Shown in pieces: positions 8,125 through 11,270 of a stretch of DNA of 11,270 nucleotides (positions are counted from its first letter, which is position 1; each line of letters opens with the position of its first letter). The DNA is taken from contig NW_003140320.1 in NCBI RefSeq assembly GCF_000003605.2, positions 1-11,270 of the forward strand. Reading direction: 5' to 3'. This DNA comes from Saccoglossus kowalevskii. Taxonomy: Eukaryota; Hemichordata; Enteropneusta; Harrimaniidae. The notes under the pieces are model-generated. The model did not search any database. It worked only from the letters and a program-made list of their open reading frames with translations, and had not been told where the DNA came from. The position numbers and the translations under genes are program-made.

Positions 8125-8991
8125 TAGATTTGATATATATGCATTTATAACATATTGTTAATTTTTTTTCTCTTCCTTTGTCTCCCTTGATTTGTATCTT
8201 CGTGTGTATTTATTTTTCTGTCTTAAATGTTATGTATTATTTATGTGAATAAACTAAAGTTACATAGAAAATCGCGTGCAATAACATAATATTGGGCATT
8301 GCCTCCAGCCACAGGCGCTCGAATCAGTCCAGTTTTTTTTTAAATACTAGTAGGCAGAATTTTGTTGTTTGTTGCCCTCCATGTTTTATCAGTGACTATG
8401 TCGTGTATTTTCGTTTTCATTGTGCGGATTACGCCTATGAATTATAGAAAATACGCGGTTCATGGCCAATCGTGTGAATGTGATCTGAAAAGGTACACAT
8501 ACTCTAAGTTCTTACTGAACTTCTTGACGTCTGAATCACTTATATGTCCGTGTGTATCATGTACACGGTTTGTCTTTGCAGCTATTCATTTGGTTCCATT
8601 AATTGCCATTGAGACGTGTCACCTTCATGAAACCTTTTCTAATTTTGTTTGTTTCCAATTCTATAAGCACCTTTCGTCTAGCATCTGTGGCACCCGTCTC
8701 TTTTCTAAATCAAGCTGCTCTTCTTTTATTTTTAGCTGAAACCTTGCTTGTCATAAAGTGTGGATGACAGTTTGTTTTTTTGCCATACTACTCGAGTTGG
8801 ATGAAGTTGAATACATCAGTTTGTTGAATTTTGGTAGCAAAAAAGAATATTCATAAATAGGATACAAAGCACAAAGAAGTGAGAAAGGCAGTGAATGGAA
8901 AATTGAATGATTAGGGGGGCGAGATGAAAGAAAAGTGTTGATGACAAAATGCAAAAGTTAAAGAAGATGGCAAAAAACATCAAGTCTGTAG
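8125..8991. other. Unassigned stretch with an orphan 114-codon frame
   Basis: A plus-strand frame from ATG 8398 to TGA 8737-8739 is Cys- and Ser-rich with a hydrophobic start (MSCIFVFIVRITP) and contains CPCVSC. It matches nothing I know, has no visible promoter or splice partners, and its codon use follows the local T-richness, so it is probably chance. Downstream of 8740, where the preceding part of a BEL/Pao pol gene would lie, no typical pol motif was found in any plus frame. The relic's left border is therefore probably close to 8992. Confidence 0.3.
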
Positions 8992-9340
8992 ATGTTTATG
9001 ACAAGTATATTAGCTTATGTTCAACAGGAGCACTTCTCAGATGACTTCAAGGCTTTGACAGTAGATCGACAAAGGATCCAATGTAGGAGCCGTTTATACA
9101 AATTAGACGCAGTAGTGAAAGATGGACTTATTCAAGTTGGGGGTCGTCTCAAGTTGGCAATATTGCCTTACTATACATTCTATTGGTTACCAAAGAACTA
9201 TCCTGTATCCCATTCCTATGCAGACATTATACATAAATCTGTTGGACATCTAAGTAGGAATGGCATGTTGAATAGACTTTGCCACAAGTATGTGCTAATA
9301 CCTTAGTGAGAAGAATAATGGTATTTGAAGATATATCGAA
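8992..9340 (+). pseudogene. BEL/Pao retrotransposon pol fragment, integrase zinc-binding region
   Basis: The open frame at 8992-9306 (104 residues) shows the order typical of BEL/Pao Pol just before the integrase core. YVQQEHF (residues 9-15) is followed by a short linker, then SRLYKLD (33-39), DGLIQVGGRL (44-53), the LPKNYPV segment (66-72) and HKSVGH (81-86). The pair H81/H86 corresponds to the two histidines of the HHCC zinc-binding motif (Integrase_H2C2 type). The frame stops at TAG 9304-9306. Similarity resumes in the -1/+2 frame from 9303 (LVRRIMVF), showing a frameshift. The expected CxxC pair and the DDE catalytic core are missing, as are upstream protease, reverse transcriptase and RNase H and any LTRs. 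It is a dead 5'- and 3'-truncated remnant, abutted on the right by a CGAGTTAC-family repeat. The right border is approximate. Confidence 0.85.
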
Positions 9341-9385
9341 GTTGTTTTGGCTTTTGAATTCTGATGATGGTGGGGTTGGCATCGG

Positions 9386-9472
9386 ACATCGAGTTACGAA
9401 AACATCGGGTTGCACGCCCATATTTTAGAAACCACGCCCACTTTTGCGAAACCACGCCCGAGATGTAACTCT
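9386..9472. repeat. CGAGTTAC-family dispersed repeat, copy B
   Basis: It starts GGACATCGAGTTACGAAAAC, matching 6688-6720 with an internal deletion, and continues with the doubled GAAACCACGCCC motif and TGTAACTC. The part at 9421-9472 aligns without gaps to 6749-6800 at about 46 of 52 positions. It lies about 45 bases after the end of the BEL/Pao relic. It corresponds only to the left half of copy A. Confidence 0.8.
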
Positions 9473-9689
9473 CCGCATGGAGCCGGAAACAGTTACTGGT
9501 GGCGCTGTATATGTCGTGTTAAGCATTTTCTTCTTTTTTCGAAATATTATCGAAGTTTTCTAAATAAATTGTTTATATATTTGATATACGTACATTTTTT
9601 CGCTTTAAACCAAGTCTATAAATAGACATGTTGTTGATATAAGTGCAAGCGTGCTAGAAAACATCACTTTATTACGTAGTTCTATCATG

Positions 9690-10212
9690 TTAAAGCGCGG
9701 TGGTAGTCGCGCAGCGCGTGTTCAAATTTCATGTAAAGAGGGGGGGGGCAAGGGTTATTTTCGTTCAACGAAACTGCAATATTTTTTTGTTCGTACAACG
9801 TAAATTGAACAAATAAATTCCGTAATTCTGTAATCACAGGCTAGACGTACAACGTAATCAATCAAATATTTTTTTCGTACACTGTAAAAATGTGTAATTT
9901 TTTTCGGTACGTACAAGAATTTACATCCAAATAAAAAAAGCCGTAAAAATAATCCAGGGAAATTACATTTTCAAAACTGTAAAACGACTAGATGACACAA
10001 TTCACTGCAAAATTCAATTTTCACTGTAAACTGTAAAAACGTCTATTTTTTCCTTGTAATTTGTAAAAAGCCCTTTTTATTTCCCTTAAAACTGTACCAG
10101 CTACCCCCCTTGCCCGCCCTCTGTAAATAAACAATGTACTTTACACGCGTTGTATACGTCGCTATGAGTCCCATATCGACCAGGACGCGGCACGACGACT
10201 GTCACCCTTTAA
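9690..10212. mobile_element. TTAA-flanked transposon, family 1 copy 2, interrupted by another element
   Basis: The left end is TTAA (9690-9693) followed by AGCGCGGTGGTAGTCGCGCA. The right end read inward is TTAA (10209-10212) then AGGGTGACAGTCGTCGTGCC. The left arm matches copy 1 (GGTGGTAGTCGCGCAGCGC against GGTGGTCATCGCGCTGCGC). The right arm shares ATATGGGACTC with copy 1's ATATGGGTCTC. Without the inner insert (9738-10121 plus one TGTAAA) it is about 133 bp, shorter than copy 1 because the copy 1 centre is absent. No transposase is encoded. Open frames that run into the right arm (10134-10412, for instance) are incidental. Confidence 0.8.
9738..10121. mobile_element. 384-bp nested inverted-repeat element with TGTAAA target duplication
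   Basis: The ends are inverted repeats. The left starts GAGGGGGGGGGGCAAGGG. The right, read inward, starts GAGGGCGGGCAAGGG. TGTAAA flanks both sides directly (9732-9737 and 10122-10127). Joining across one TGTAAA gives TAAACAATG continuing the host arm, which matches GATAAACATTG at the same place in copy 1 of the outer family. The interior is rich in GTAAA/GTAC words: GTACAACGTAA at 9793 and 9847, GTACACTGTAA at 9877, and many TGTAAAA. No coding frame is present. A 6-bp duplication with G-rich tips does not identify a superfamily to me. Confidence 0.75.
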
Positions 10213-10442
10213 CTTTTGGCCAATTAGGGACATTCCCGGCCATGGTTCAGTATCCTAGGCTCATTGATGGCGCTGAGCGTTGTGTTTGTATTCGAAGCCC
10301 ACACATAAGCGACGCTACAAGATATATACACAAGCTAACAAGCCACGCCAGCCCAGCGACTGCATGCTCAGCAGAAGATTTGTACACACTCCTACCATGT
10401 CATACGCTGTAATATGCAATTACAATTCTGGTTCCCAAATAA
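10213..10442. other. Short unique stretch, no gene seen
   Basis: It lies between the nested transposon and repeat copy C. Overlapping plus-strand frames at 10134-10412 and 10280-10498 extend into the repeats on either side and share no family features, so they are not called. Confidence 0.4.
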
Positions 10443-10504
10443 CTTCGAGTTACGAGCAACATATATTTTTGTATTTGTTGAACCTCCACATTTTGTAACT
10501 CGAA
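10443..10504. repeat. CGAGTTAC-family dispersed repeat, copy C
   Basis: TTCGAGTTAC (10444-10453) and GTAACTCGAA (10495-10504) form a perfect 10-bp inverted repeat with a 41-base centre. Positions 10453-10504 align without gaps to 6876-6927 of copy A at about 40 of 52 positions, so this corresponds to the right part of that copy. It could fold as a hairpin. Confidence 0.75.
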
Positions 10505-11270
10505 AAAAACATAGTTGAATTCTGGTGACCTTGCCCTTTGTTATATAATACAATTCCCTTTAACATATTTGTTTCAATATAAATATACATTGTCATAATT
10601 AATTTTGAATACAAACAAGTTTTGGGGTTGAACTAACAGTTGGGAATCAGTCTACCGAATGTCCTTTAAAAATGTAAATATCTTACAAAAACATTTGTGC
10701 CTTATTTGTTTAATTATTTTAAGGGACATAATTTCCAGCTTTATTCAAAGTAATTCAGATATTTTAGTATAAAAACAAATGCCTCATTGCAAAAAAAAAA
10801 AGTGCTGCATTTAGACGTGAATAGATTCATAAAACATGCAAGATAACAGAAAATCTTAGCTGGCTTTTGTCCAAGTATTTTGTACAGGTGTCTGTCAAAA
10901 ATTAATGATTCACTGAGACAATTATGAACTGCCTCATTGTGTGACTACTGTATTATATGAAAAGTAAAGAAAAAAAAAACACCCTTTATGAATAGCTATC
11001 ATGTTGCAAGCTGTGCTTTGTATGCAAATCAAATAGTTAGTTGGTGTCCAGTGGAGGGAGAAGTCAACAGTACTGTTGCCTCCTGAGAATCTACATCTTC
11101 AAACACTGCAATCTTTGAAGTGCGTTTTTAAACCAGTATTATAAAAACTCTATCATTCTGTTCTAATAGCTGAAACATATTCCTGCGAGTTTTCATTTGT
11201 CGAATGAACTGTTTGTCAAATACAGAATACATATATTTTAGAACAATTTTCTTTTTAAAATGTGGATGAA
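10505..11270. other. AT-rich DNA with a small inverted repeat and A tracts
   Basis: TGTCCTTTAAAA (10660-10671) and TTTTAAGGGACA (10717-10728) are inverted with one mismatch and bound a 69-bp segment. There is an A11 tract near 10791-10801 and an A10 tract near 10970. TGCCTCATTG occurs near 10780 and again near 10930. No open frame, RNA gene or further transposon was recognised to the window end. Confidence 0.45.

Noticed and set aside
8398-8739. 114-codon Cys/Ser-rich frame with a hydrophobic start, as a secreted protein gene
   Set aside because: Its composition follows local T-richness, no cysteine spacing of a known family is seen, and there is no promoter or exon context.
10134-10498. Two overlapping plus-strand frames
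   Set aside because: They run through the right arm of the TTAA element and into repeat copy C, so they are incidental.

Overview
The window looks like intergenic or intronic DNA from an invertebrate animal, probably marine, though the species cannot be fixed. The evidence is an AT-rich background, splice-like and AATAAA-like signals without operons or ribosome binding sites, a (TTTA)n microsatellite, a 33-bp minisatellite, short non-autonomous DNA transposons, and a decayed BEL/Pao retrotransposon fragment (a group common in invertebrates and fish, absent from mammals). I see no intact conserved protein gene and no recognisable tRNA or rRNA. Most open frames over 60 codons are chance, or are created by repeats.

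Layout: 1-491 is a 33-bp tandem array cut by the window start. 492-2000 is unique AT-rich DNA with a compact three-stem inverted-repeat structure at 1416-1469. 2025-2463 has the layout of a small intronless gene: CCAAT box, TATA-like box, ATG, an acidic C-terminal reading frame, stop and AATAAA. It carries a frameshift and is probably a relic. 2464-5244 is largely featureless, with one possible minus-strand exon at 4248-4410. 5245-5561 is a TTAA-flanked inverted-repeat transposon (family 1, copy 1), followed by ATT-rich DNA, a possible first-exon/donor region near 5941-5986, and a 156-bp (TTTA)n array at 6175-6330.

The right half is denser in repeats. A family built on CGAGTTAC / GTAACTCG has a long copy at 6688-6930 and two partial copies at 9386-9472 and 10443-10504; each partial copy matches a different part of the long one. 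A possible exon lies at 7536-7674. A 216-bp TA-flanked transposon with near-palindromic tips is at 7909-8124. The BEL/Pao pol relic (integrase zinc-binding region) is at 8992-9340. A second family 1 copy at 9690-10212 has been split by a different 384-bp element that made a 6-bp TGTAAA target duplication. Copy 1 supplies the empty-site comparison, so the insertion order can be read directly. The last kilobase holds only a small inverted repeat and A-rich tracts.

There is no cooperating gene set. The main content is the history of mobile elements. The most useful observations are the nested insertion, the CGAGTTAC family, the Y-shaped hairpin at 1416-1469 and the small acidic-ORF gene relic. 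All alignments and counts were made by eye.
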